Source of the DNA: Sphagnum compactum
Lineage: Eukaryota > Bryophyta > Sphagnopsida > Sphagnales
Direction of reading: 5' to 3'
NCBI GenBank assembly: GCA_965153455.1
Contig: OZ234495.1
Coordinates: 2,170,001 to 2,234,000, forward strand
Length of the DNA: 64,000 nt
Part shown: positions 34,800-45,110 of the stretch, one piece after another
Numbering within the stretch: position 1 is the stretch's first letter
Layout of the letters: every line of letters begins with the position of its first letter
Notes under the pieces: model-generated
Told to the model about the DNA's origin: nothing
What the model saw: only the letters and a program-made list of their open reading frames with translations
Database searches by the model: none
Program-made: the position numbers and the translations under genes

Positions 34800-35470
34800 C
34801 AAATTACCTTCTAGGAAAAAAATTCTCAAGAAAATTTTCAAATCATGTTAGAATTTGTGTTCCTAACCAAAAAGTTCAAGGAAAGGTGGCCATCATTACA
34901 TTCTTGAAACTTTTTCTAAATGCAATGATTAGGAACATAAAAATACACAATATTCTTGATATTATTGGAATTTCAAAATCTATGGAACCTAATAAATGTA
35001 CTCATTAAAGACAAATTATGAAAAAATTTATTTAAATGTGTCCTATGATTTCTCAAAATTCGATGGGTCCATGAAAATCAAGGTGTAATGTTCCCAGTGG
35101 TCCACCCAAGGATGCTTTTGCCCAAGCAACTTTAAATCATGTAGTGTTTTAAGCCAACACATTCGCTTGATGAGTTCAATATCTCTTGCAAGTTTTTGAT
35201 CTTTCGTTGCATCAATCTTTGTGTGGGTTTTCAATGGCAAATGGAAAGAAGCCTTCTTCATAACTAACATGTGTTTTAGCTTCTTGGTTTCCTATGCACT
35301 GTTGAAATTCGAATACATAGGTAACTGTACATGTTTACTTACATCTGGATAGAAAGGTGCATCATCACAACCCTTGTAGTGGTGTTTTGAAAGCCTCAAC
35401 TTGCTAGGCCACTTTCAACCACAATAGATACACACATATTGTCGTGCTTTTGCTACTTTCTCACTGTCAT
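34800..35470 (-). pseudogene. Unidentified coding relic next to the copia element
   Basis: The minus-strand frame at 35043-35270 (75 codons, with LKTLHDLKLLGQKHPWVDHW) extends upstream, past stops, into a Cys/His pattern VCIYCG...WPSKLRLSKHHYKGC (about 35380-35445) that could be a decayed zinc finger. The minus-strand DNA beyond the copia element (41789-42400) also shows coding-like pieces, so the copia may have inserted into this relic. No family is recognised. Confidence 0.25.
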
Positions 35471-35703
35471 TGGGAACCTAACATATATTGGCATATTCTT
35501 TATTAGTTTCTTTGGAACTTCATCAGACACTCTATCACTGCATCGACAACCTATGGAACCAAAATATTTTTAGTAGCCACAAACTTATTATGAACTAAAC
35601 AAAATTTAACATTTTAGAATTCTTTCAAAAAACTAGTAATATTACCTTAATAGTTACAAACTCCAACTTGGTCTCATTGTAGAGTACTTGGAATCACAAA
35701 TTG

Positions 35704-35997
35704 TGTTAACAAATAGGAGATCTATTCAAGTGCAAACATAAATATTTATTGAAAGGAAACTAAAACACAATGCTCACAACATGGAACATAACATCAAGAA
35801 CTTTTCAAGGTTCTTGTCACATGAAATACACAAACTTGTGTAATGAAGAAAAGAAAGCCAAACCATCAACACCAAGGTATTTAACTACAAGACAACATCA
35901 CAAATAACCAAACTAATATAAGTAAAGAAAGTAACCTAGTTACATTCCTATTCTAATAACTAATGAAACCTAACTAGTTGAGCTTGAATTCTCAACA
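35704..35997 (-). repeat. copia 3' LTR
   Basis: 294 bp with TG...CA ends on each strand. It pairs with 41495-41788. The pol frame stops about 26 bp inside it, at 35970-35972. Confidence 0.95.
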
Positions 35998-36365
35998 CTC
36001 CCTTTCAAGGTCAAATCCACTTCTAGTACACCAAGCATATTCCTAAACTTTTTTAGTTTGTCTGTACCTAAAACCTTTGTGAAAATGTCAGCAACTTGAT
36101 CTTCAGTATTGACATGAATAAGGTCAATTTCTTTTGCTGGAACTTTTTCTCTAATAAAGTGGTAGTGCACCTCAATGTGCTTTGTCCTAGCATGATAGAC
36201 CGGGTTGTTAACAAGTAGTATGCTATTAATGTTATCACAATAAATGACAACAGGAGCATCCACTGATTGTCCCAAATCTAAGAATAGTTTTTGTAACCAA
36301 ACTACTTCACATGCAACAATTGCTGCGCCTCTATATTCTGCCTCTGTGCTTGATAGTGCAACTGT
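35970..36365 (-). pseudogene. copia RNase H, C-terminal part
   Basis: After a nonsense codon at 36366-36368 (the usual SSKKQPTVALSSTEAEY motif has a stop in place of Q) the same frame continues. It has VALSSTEAEYRGAA with the catalytic Glu, VIYCDNINSILLVNNPVYHART with Asp, then HYHFIREKV and VADIFTKVLG, the canonical copia Pol C-terminus. It ends inside the LTR. A single C-to-T change explains the break. Confidence 0.85.
35998..36008 (-). promoter_or_regulatory. copia polypurine tract
   Basis: The minus-strand sequence TTGAAAGGGAG lies directly against the 3' LTR, the expected position of the plus-strand cDNA primer. Confidence 0.75.
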
Positions 36366-36368
36366 TGG

Positions 36369-37565
36369 TTATTTCTTACTGCTCAAACTAATAACACCAC
36401 TTCCAAAAGAAAACATGAAACCACTGGTTGATCTTCTATCTGAAACATTGCCAGCCCAATCAGCATCTGTGTATCCATGTACTTGTAACTGGTTCTTGGC
36501 TTCATTAAAAATTCCACACTTCAGAGTATGTTTTATGTACCTCAGTATGCGCCTCACTGCATCCAAATGTGGCTTTCGTGGTGTTTGCATGAATTGACTC
36601 ACCACTCCAACTGCATAACTCAAATCTGGCCTTGTGATGGTCATGTAAATCAAACTCCCCACTATGCGTCTATACATAGTGGTATCCTCCACAAGGTTTC
36701 CTTCATCTGCACTTAACTTCACATTTTGCTCCAATGGAATTGAAATGGGTTTGCAACTTGTCATCCCATATTCAGACAATTTATTCAAGGCATATTGCCT
36801 TTGTAGTAACCATATCCCTTTAGGGGATTGGATTACCTCAATGCCGAGGAAGTAATGCAATTCTCCCAAATCCTTCATCTCAAACTTTTGCTTCAAAAGC
36901 TTCTTCAAATCAGAGATGTCTACATCACTATCTCCTGTGATAATCAAGTCATCAACATAGATGACTATGACTACAATCCCATGATCTGTCTTTTTCACAT
37001 ATAGTGAAAAATTTACATTGGATGTTTGAAATCCACTTGTGACAAGATATTGACCTATCTTGTTTGACCAAGCTCTATGTGCTTGTTTCAAGCCGTACAA
37101 AACTTTCTTCAACCTACAAACCAAATTAGGATGTGTTTGGTCAACATAACCTGGTGGTTGTTCCATGTACACTTCTTCCTGTAAATCTCCATGAAGAAAG
37201 GCATTCTTTACATCCATTTGATGTAAAGACCATCCTTTTGTTGCTGCCATAGCAATGATTGCTCTTACGGTTGTCATTTTTGCAACTGGACTATAGGTCC
37301 CTTCATAGTCTATGCCATAAGTTTGGGCATAACCTTTGGCAACCAATCTGGCTTTGTATCTGCTCACAGATCCATCTGCATTGTGCTTGACCTTGTACAC
37401 GCATTTGCACCCAATAGTTTTCTTGTCCTTTGGTAAAGCTACCAATTCCCAAGTAACATTAGCAGCTAATGCTACCATCTTTTCATCCATGGCATTATCC
37501 CATTTAGGATTTCCAACTGCCTGTTCAAAACAAGTGGGTTCGACCTCCTGTATAATTCTCACCAT
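36369..37565 (-). pseudogene. copia reverse transcriptase and start of RNase H
   Basis: A 398-codon open frame, the longest in the window. RT blocks in order: WELVALPKDKKTIGCKCVYK, YKARLVAKGYAQTYGIDYEG, LHQMDVKNAFLHGDLQEEVY, QPPGYVD, and the catalytic IVIYVDDLIITG box. Then come FEMKDLGELHYFLGIEV, MYRRIVGSLIYMTITRPDLSYAVG and the RNase H start YTDADWAGNVSDRRSTSG. All expected catalytic Asp residues are present, so RT itself looks intact; the frame is cut by the nonsense codon before the RNase H C-terminus. It would copy element RNA into cDNA in cytoplasmic particles. Confidence 0.93.
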
Positions 37566-37996
37566 GTATGCGTAATGATGAGCTACAAAGCCATCATATG
37601 TGAGTATTTGTACAAGGTATTTGACTCATGTGGATCTTCATACTCCATTGTTGTTGTCAGGTGTTTTCAAAGCTTTCTTGGCCATCTGAGTTCCAGGAGT
37701 AGTAACTAAAGGGATTCTTGATTCTTCACCCACACTTTTCTCTGAATCATTTGACTCATAATCTACATGAGGATTTCTAGATGATGTTTGAGAACTACCA
37801 TGTACAATGTTTTAAGATCTTAATCTTCCTTTCCATGGAGTGCTACTGGACCCATTAATTGAAGACTTTTGTGGTCCACTAATTAATTGTGATTATTGTT
37901 CCACATTTGACGAAACATCACCATTTCTAGCCTCTCCATCTTCTGCTATCTTCAGTGGTGAGTACTAGCTAACCATCTCATCAAACACATCTCTAT

Positions 37997-38863
37997 TCAC
38001 TTGCAACTTCCGAGTGGAAGGGTTGAAACATCTATATCCTTTTTGTTCTGAAGAATATCCAATGAAGATACACTTCTAGCTTTTGGGTCCAATTTTGATC
38101 TCTTCTCATTAGGAACATGCACGTATGCAATGCAACCAAACACTCTGAGGTGTGAGACATTGGGTTTCTTGCCTGTGAAATTTTCTTTAGGTGTCATGCC
38201 ACGAACTGCCCCTGTGGGTGTGCGATTCATGATATAGACTACAGTTGCTACCGCCTCAGCCCAAAAGTAATTTGACAAATTCTTCTCATTCAACATGGCA
38301 CGTGTTATTTCTGCAATGTGCCTGTTCTTCCTTTCAGCAACTCCATTCTGATGTGGGGAGTAACTACATGAGTATTTCCTTTGAATTCCATGTTCCTTCA
38401 AGTACTCACTGAATTCCTTTGAAAAATACTCTCCCCCTCCATCCAACCTTAGGCACTTGATGTTCACACCCTTATCCTTTTCCACCATTGCTTTGAAATT
38501 CAAAAAATGTTGAAACACTTCACCTTTGTGTTTCATGAAGTAGACCCACACCTTCCTTGTGTGGTCATCAATGAAACTCACGTAATACTTGCATCCTCCA
38601 ATGGATTCTGTCTTTGTGGTCCACACATATGAGTGGATCATTTCCAAAGGTTTAGAACTTACATGAGTTGTTTGAGCTGGGAATGGATGCCTAACTTGCT
38701 TCCCCAATTGGCATGCTTCACAAACTTCTGACATCACCTCTTCTGTTTCAAATTTGGGAAGACCTCCAACAAGATTTTGTTTCTCCATCAGCTTAAGACG
38801 TTGGAGATTAACATGGCCAACCCGCTTGTGCCAAATTCCCAATGTCTCCAGCTCCTTTTCCAT
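37997..38863 (-). pseudogene. copia integrase with altered active site
   Basis: The GAG-pre-integrase zinc motif appears as WHKRVGHVNLQRL ... CEACQLGKQ (H, H, C, C). In the catalytic core the second Asp (LRLDGGGEYFSKEF) and the Glu (NGVAERKNRHIAEI) are present. The first Asp is not: where the family has H-S/T-D-V-W/C this copy reads HSYVW (codon TAT near 38633). The core continues through WAEAVATVVYIMNRTP to LRVFGCIAYVHVP. A frameshift near 38070 then throws the C-terminus out of frame, and another near 38860 separates it from the protease segment. Loss of the first Asp should abolish strand transfer. Confidence 0.9.
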
Positions 38864-39404
38864 GTGTGAATAACACGGAATTCACCTCAAGCATGTTGAC
38901 ATCCAAGGTGAACATTCGTCCATTCCTTTCCCCTTTTGCAATCAATTTGCTTTGGTGCTTCATGACTTCCACAAAACATCCATTAGGGTTGAATGTCACT
39001 TGTAAACCTTGTTCCACCATCTGGCCTACGGAGACCAAATTTTTTGTTATGGTTGGAACATGAAGTACATCTTTCAAGTACTTTGTTTGCCTATCTTCCA
39101 TGGACAATGGCACCTTGCCAATTTGTGTGATGGGATGTGTAGTGTCATCACCAGTTTCTACAAACCCTGGTGTTTTCAAATCCCTTGTATCTCTAAACTA
39201 TTCTCCATGACTAGTCATGTGGTTTGAAGCTCCAGAATCCACATACCAGACATTGTTATCTGATACACCTCCTATCATTGAATTTGCCATGTGCTGCATC
39301 ACAAACAGTTGCTCATCACCTTGATTACTAGTTAATGCATAATTCCCTTGTTGCACCTTTCCATTTCGTGCATCATGCTCCCTTTGATAACAGTTCTTGG
39401 CCAT
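38864..39404 (-). pseudogene. copia protease and linker
   Basis: The frame 39198-39404 carries the retropepsin site NVWYVDSGASNHMTSHGE (Asp-Ser-Gly). It meets a TAG stop at about 39195 and then continues in the same frame (38864-39179) through LKDVLHVPTITKNLVSVGQM, the standard stretch between protease and integrase. The catalytic Asp is intact; the stop would give a truncated Gag-protease product. Confidence 0.9.
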
Positions 39405-40260
39405 GTGCCTAGGTTTCCCGCAGTAGTAGCAGTTTGAGTCGCTATTTGGTTGTTGACCTCGATGACTTCCACCACAACCTCCACGACTTCCGCAACTTCC
39501 TCTTCCTCCAAAGTTTCCTCGTCCATCTCCATGAGGTTGACCTTCATGTTGATGATGTCCACCATGGGAACTTCCGTGTCGACCTCGAAATGAAATTTTA
39601 CCACCTCTACCTCTACCTCTATTAGTATTTGAGTAGAAGCATTTTCTTGTGATCTTCTATTGGATGAAGTGCCAACAATTCTCATCTCTTCACTTATAAG
39701 TAGGGTTATCAAGTCTTGGAAATCGGAAAATGTTTCTCAAACTGCAATTAAAGTACGGAACTAACTATAGTATTTTCCAAGTCCATTCAAGGTCATGGCC
39801 ACTAGATCTTCATCATCTACTAGGGCTCCTATAGATGCAAGAGCATCTGTAAGGTTTTTCACCTTTGTAGAATAGTCAATGATGTTCATCTTGTTTTTCT
39901 CTATATTATGCAACTCTTGTTTGAGCTGCATTTTGCGGGCTTGTGTATTGGTGCTATACATCTTCACCAATGTATCCCAAGCTTGCTTGGATGATTGTGC
40001 ATCTTGAATATGCACAATCATGGAATCGACACACTCACAGAAAGCCAATACAAGACTTTCCTTGCTTTTTCATGCCAAGTTTTATTATCTTGAATTTGTT
40101 GTTGTGTGGGGTTTTCTGGGAAAGGTTGTTCTTTCTCATCATCAGTTATGAACTTCCAATAACCTTTCCCCATCAAGAAATTCATAATCCTAAATTTCCA
40201 CACTTAGAAATTGTTTTTGTCTAATTTTTCAATTGCAATTTGAGAAAGATTGTCCGCCAT
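39405..40260 (-). pseudogene. gag: copia gag
   Basis: The start ATG at 40258-40260 begins MADNLSQIAIEKLDKNNF, immediately followed by a stop codon where the family has a residue before VWKFR. The capsid-like core follows (39761-40048: WDTLVKMYSTNTQARKMQLK, LNGLGKYYS). A stop and frameshift lie near 39760 and again near 39620. In the frame matching the zinc finger the linker is Gly/Arg-rich, then CYYCGKPRHMAKNC (about 39380-39430), a perfect CX2CX4HX4C knuckle. It packaged element RNA when intact. Confidence 0.85.
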
Positions 40261-41482
40261 TTCTCAAGACAACTTTCAATGTCTTCTTGGGGTTTTACAA
40301 ATGATTTTAATTCCTTCCTTGGGTTTCTAGGATTAGGATTAGGGTTTTCTTTCCTTAGGTTTTTAGGATTAGGGTTAAGGTTAGGGTTGAACAAGATGGA
40401 CCTTGCATATGTATGTATGTCTTGAATATTATACGAAATTCTATACTATACATAGGTTTTACGTATATGTATGTATTTCGTATAATATTTTGTATGGTCT
40501 TAAGTACATGATTACATACCAAATTTTTGTATGAAGATCTAGATAATGTATTTGCGCTTCTCAATTTTCAAACTCCTTCCTTCAAGTTCTCCCAAGTTAT
40601 ATTTGCTCCATTTCAAAATTCGTTTTAATGTCTTCTCAATGTAAACTTTTGTCACAACAACTTTGCAAAGCTCCTCCACTCACATCTGACCTTGGATCGT
40701 GCTGAAATTTTGGTGAAACATGAAAAACTATGTGTACTACCATCTTTCAAAATTTCAGCTCATTTAATCCCATAAAATGAGAGATCTTGTTACTTTCTTG
40801 AAATCACCTCAAACTGAGACCTAAACACAAAACGACTTACAACTCGCTCTCAACAACTTCAAACGCCTTGAGATTTGGGGAGACACATTAAATATATATC
40901 TCCTATATCTGCTCAAAATTTCAGGTCTATTGATGATGATAACAAAAAGTTATCACTCTCAAAAGAAACTGACTTCAAAACTGAGGTTCAAACTTTAGAT
41001 ACTTGGATCTCTCTCAATACATATCTAAATGACATGAAATGTCTCTCACATATGTATTCCTTAATGATGTATAAGATCCCAGAGCTACAGATCCAAAAAA
41101 CTCAAACAAAGGAGATATGACCAAAAAACCAGATCTGGCATAGAGTTTTCAAACGCTCATAACTCTCACAAAACATATCCTCTTCTTTTGAAAATTTAGA
41201 AATAGAAGCGTCTTATAGTTTTCTATAATCTCTGCAAGTTTCACTCCAAGATCTTTTCACAGTAGATCTAGATCTAGATTTAAAGATCTGACTTTCACAA
41301 CGCTTGATATGTTGATCTTTTCACCTCTTTTCTTTTCTCTTCTTTCTTTTCACATTCTTTCCTTTCCCTGTTTCTCTCTTGCACTTGACAAACTCCTATG
41401 ATATTATTAGAGACTCTCAAGCTCTAGTTCTAGAGACTTTCTAGCTCTAGATCTCTTCTAACCTTCTCACCAAACAACCTAA
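40261..41482 (-). other. copia 5' untranslated leader
   Basis: About 1.2 kb lie between primer site and gag ATG, long for a copia leader. It includes degenerate TTAGGGTT-type repeats at 40330-40390 (minus-strand AACCCTAA words) and a CT-rich tract at about 41320-41400. No long ORF on the sense strand. Confidence 0.6.
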
Positions 41483-41494
41483 GCTCTGATACCA
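41483..41494 (-). promoter_or_regulatory. copia primer binding site (initiator Met tRNA)
   Basis: The minus strand reads TGGTATCAGAGC, complementary to the 3' end of plant initiator tRNA-Met, directly against the 5' LTR. This is the classic plant copia primer site. Confidence 0.95.
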
Positions 41495-41788
41495 TGTTAA
41501 CAAATAGGAGATCTATTCAAGTGCAAACATAAATCTTTATTGAAAAGAAACTAAAACACAATGCTCACAACACGGAACATAACATCAAGAACTTTTCAAG
41601 GTTCTTGTCACATGAAATACACAAACTTGTGTAATGAAGAAAAAAGAGCCAAACCACCAACACCAAGGTATTTAACTACAAGACCACACCACAAATAACC
41701 AAACTAATATAAGTAAAGAAAGTAACCTAGTTATAATCCTATTCCAGTAACTAATGAAACCTAACTAGTTGAGCTTGAATTCTCAACA
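41495..41788 (-). repeat. copia 5' LTR
   Basis: 294 bp, TG...CA ends. Differs from the 3' LTR at about 12 positions by eye. The element promoter and polyadenylation signals should lie here. Confidence 0.95.
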
Positions 41789-42569
41789 AATTGCTCTACA
41801 ACCTTCCCATACCCCATGTTCACAAAATATCGCACCAAACTTTTAGTTTTTGTACAAGACAATTCGTTCCCAATTTTGCCAACTTTGTTATTTTAAACCA
41901 TCAGAAGACCTAACACACCAATCCCCACAAATATAATCAACGATGCTTTGAAGAAAAAACATTGCATTGTATACTGTAAAAACCATAAAAATTAAATCAA
42001 GCTTCCCTTCTGTCAACATTTGTTGAAAAAAATTCATTTACATGTTTTAAGCTCCTTTTATAACATTTTGTGTTCTAAAGGTGTTTCTTTTGTGAAGGAT
42101 TTTGTGCCATCCATGAGCGCCCTAGCAAAATATTGTATGTTGTAGGAAGGTGTTTCCACAAATATTTCAAAGCCATTGATTCTAGCAAAATTTCGAAAAG
42201 CTTATTGGAACAACAATCTTCTTGAAGCTTGAACGTCTTACAACACTCTTTCTCACTCCATTGCCTCCATTACCCAAACTGTTGCAATAATTTGACAAGG
42301 GCCTTCTCTTGCTGATGTGAACCAATTGAAGTCTCTTATGACAAAAAGTTTAGCATTATTGATGCATAATTACAAAACTGATAATTGCTTCACCCTTGTA
42401 TAGTGATGGCAATGGACACAAGCAAGAAGATGCTATACTCATTTAAGGTTTAGGGTTTTGAAATTTGGAAGCCTGACGTTGTCTCATCTCACGTGAAATG
42501 GCTATAGGTTTGGAAATCGGTTTAGGGTTATAGGTTAGGGAACTAGCTCATGGCATGACATGGCTCATG

Positions 42570-43060
42570 TGATGATCCGCATTTTGGTTCCCACGGATGT
42601 GACGGGATGGGGGCGGGCTGGATGTTACGCAGGGCGAGGTCGTAACATGCCTACGTGGCAGTTATGCGAAAGGGGTGACAGCTCACGGGGAGGGTGGGTT
42701 GCTGACGTCATGGAATGCTGGTAGTACGGGTGTACCGGACGCAATCAATTTCTTTGGCCTGTTTAATATTTTCCCCCGTTCGCCCTGGCCCGCACTTGGT
42801 GACACTGGAGAATCCCCAGCTTGTCGACTTGTGCACGCGTTGCCAGATCTGCATTCAAGCATCCAAAATTTGGGGGCCGCGGACAGAATCCATGTTTCGT
42901 CGTTCCTTCTCGCGTCACCCGCACGTTTTCCTCTGCTGTGCTGCTTGCTTCAGCAGAGGCCTTTTTTCATTTACTCAGGCCTTTTCCTTTACTGCTCATG
43001 AGTCACGAGGTCGAAGTATCTTACCCTTTCGCCGTACCCGCCATATAATCACATAGCTCC
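42570..43060. other. GC-rich island with cis-element-like sites
   Basis: A sharp rise in GC occurs, with ACGTGGCA (about 42653, ABRE/G-box-like) and a palindromic TGACGTCA (about 42707, TGA/CRE-like). Open frames of 75-113 codons overlap in three frames, so none is credible as a gene. A 35-bp segment (42732-42766) recurs with three changes at 54562-54596. It may be a promoter fragment carried by a duplicated repeat, or the remains of a gene 5' end. Confidence 0.35.
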
Positions 43061-43922
43061 TTAAAGTAAATCCCCCACGCCATGGAGAAGGTGATTGGAT
43101 GCCTGTGAGCCACAAAATAAAAGGCCATCTGGGGGCCAGTGGCCAAGTAATCTAAATCTCTGAAAAATAACTGGACACCACAATCCTGCAACCAGATCAG
43201 TATATTCCCCCACAATATATTTCCCTTGCCATTATCCTGGGCAAAAAGGGCTGCTGACTAGTATTAGGCAAATATTTTATGTGCATCCAATGAGGTCTCT
43301 CAGTATGCCTAGAATTGGCTCTTTTTTTTTTCCTTTCTAGGATGGGGGAGAGAGGAGGAACCGGAAGATTTTCGGATGAGCTGAGTCAGTATAGTAGAAT
43401 AGGCCTGCCTATTACTCTTTCTGGAAGATTTTTCGGATTTTGGATTTTGTTCCCACACATGTGGGTTTCCAATGGTGTTGTTCTCTATGGTGTTCCAGTT
43501 TTTCCTCGATATGTTGGTTAGTGTTATCTCCTGTTCTTTGCCACATCTTCGTTATGTTGTCCCCATAGTTCCCATGCTATTGCCAATAGCCCTACATTCT
43601 CTATCCCTTCCCCAAAACTCTGGAGTATCCATTCAAAACTTTTCTGTGATCAGCCAATCACCCAGGCCCATCACCAAAAACAAAAGTTTTGAACCTTGCA
43701 TGCACTAACTAATAAAAACACAATATGTCACTGGCCTCTAGATTGAAATATCAAACCTTGTGAAAAATTAAAAGTAGGTTAATTTATTACAACTCCCAAA
43801 CTTTTTAAAATACCCAATGATTATAAAGTTATTGGGTATTAGATTTATTGTGTATTTAAAAAAATCTGATACACTTGTTCTTGTCTGAACTCAAGCTGGT
43901 GCAATTGAAGTTGTGTGCATGT
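43061..43922. other. Intergenic DNA, no gene recognised
   Basis: Short frames only (e.g. 43315-43521), with no domains. It ends at the left target duplication of the hAT element at 43931. Confidence 0.4.
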
Positions 43923-43930
43923 CTTTGGAC

Positions 43931-44842
43931 CAGTGTTGTGCGTGTAAATGTCAATTGCCATATATATGGCGTGTAAATCCAGTGTAAGTGTAAATGATAC
44001 ACTTACACATCCAATTTTTTTAGATTTACACTTATCGTGTTGCAATGTTTTTTTTTGTTTTGTTACACTTACACGTAAAGAGGCCAGTGTAAATATTTGT
44101 CAAATGCACTTACATGGCCCCCTGTAAATGTTTTGGGTCGTGTAAGTGTGTAATTAGTAAAATTATTTGTAAAGTCACCCTGCCTTTGGGCCTCCTTTCA
44201 CCCCAAACCCTTCTTTCAAGGGTAACCATAAAGTAAGAAAATTTAATTAAATCTGGGAATGAAATGCTGAAAATCAGCATTTAATGCACAAGGTTCAAGA
44301 CTAACTATAATAGCTTTACAAGTAGGAGCAGTAATGGAGGCGCTAAAGAAAAAGGAAAGACAGGGTGAAACTCAGTTCACCACAAAAACTGAGGTCCCCC
44401 CACCCTTGAATGCTAGTGTCTTTTATTTTTTTGAATCTCACCCTATTCTTGATCAAACTCAGGGTTCTACCATTGTTTTCCTCACTTTAAAAATAATTTT
44501 ATTATATATCTTTAATCACCAGACCTTCTTGCAAAGTCATATGAATTATTTGTGGATATATATTTTGATGGTCTGTTTTTTTTTGCAATGGGCCATTTAG
44601 CTTATCATAAAAAACAATACAAAATCTCCCCTCCTCACATAAAAATCACATTTTTTACACTGTTATATATTTACATTGTTTTACATTTCCATTTAAAATC
44701 ATATAAACATGTATAGTTTTACATTTACATTGTTTTATTGGACCTTGTAAAATTATATAAATATATTTAAGTTTACACTTACACTGGCACGGCGTAAAAT
44801 TCATTGAGTGTAAGTCCCCAACCATTTACACGCACAACACTG
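43931..44842. mobile_element. hAT-type MITE, apparently tandemly duplicated
   Basis: Termini CAGTGTTGTGCGTGTAAATG and CATTTACACGCACAACACTG form a perfect 20-bp inverted repeat. They are flanked by identical 8-bp duplications CTTTGGAC (43923-43930 and 44843-44850). The interior is not one simple MITE. 43931-44181 is full of TGTAAA/TTTACA words and ends CACCCTG. Then CTTTGGGC plus about 280 bp (44183-44460) closely resembles the right flank (44843-45110). Then a second TTTACA-rich arm runs to 44842. The simplest reading is a tandem duplication of MITE plus flank. Non-coding. Confidence 0.8.
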
Positions 44843-45110
44843 CTTTGGACCTCCTTTCACCCCCAATCCCCTCTTTGAGTAAGAAGGTTTTATTAAATCT
44901 GGGTTCGAGGTAATTATAGTAGTTGTACAGCTAGGACCAGTGAAAATACATGCAGCAGCAGTGGAGGCGCTCAGGAAAAGTGAAAGAGAGGTCAAAACAC
45001 GATGAAACGCAGTTTACCACCAATAAATGGTGCATTTTTCAGTTTCACCCCTGCCTTTAAGGCTAATGTAATTTTTTGCAGTTGTTTTTGAATCTCACCC
45101 GGTTCTGGTG
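44183..45110. repeat. Direct repeat of MITE flank, ~280 bp, period ~660
   Basis: 44183-44460 and 44843-45110 share in order CTTTGG.CCTCCTTTCACCCC, a TTAAATCTGGG segment, TGGAGGCGCT, a GAAA(C/G)CAGTTTACC/CAGTTCACC segment and TTGAATCTCACCC. They are roughly three-quarters identical by eye with small indels. Confidence 0.75.

Larger units (their letters stand above)
35704..41788 (-). mobile_element. Complete but inactive Ty1/copia retrotransposon
   Basis: It is 6085 bp with two 294-bp LTRs and perfect 5-bp target duplications AATTG (35699-35703 and 41789-41793). Order on the minus strand is LTR, tRNA-Met primer site, gag, protease, integrase, RT, RNase H, polypurine tract, LTR. Integrase before RT defines the copia superfamily. 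By eye the LTRs differ at about 12 of 294 positions, roughly 4%, so insertion is fairly recent for this window. At least four nonsense or frameshift lesions plus an integrase active-site change make it non-autonomous, although its LTRs and priming sites remain intact. Confidence 0.95.

Noticed and set aside
36244-36855. Plus-strand frames over the copia RT
   Set aside because: Antisense shadows of the RT/RNase H reading frame.
42675-43056. Protein gene in the GC-rich island
   Set aside because: Three overlapping frames are open at once, as happens in GC-rich non-coding DNA, and no domain is visible.
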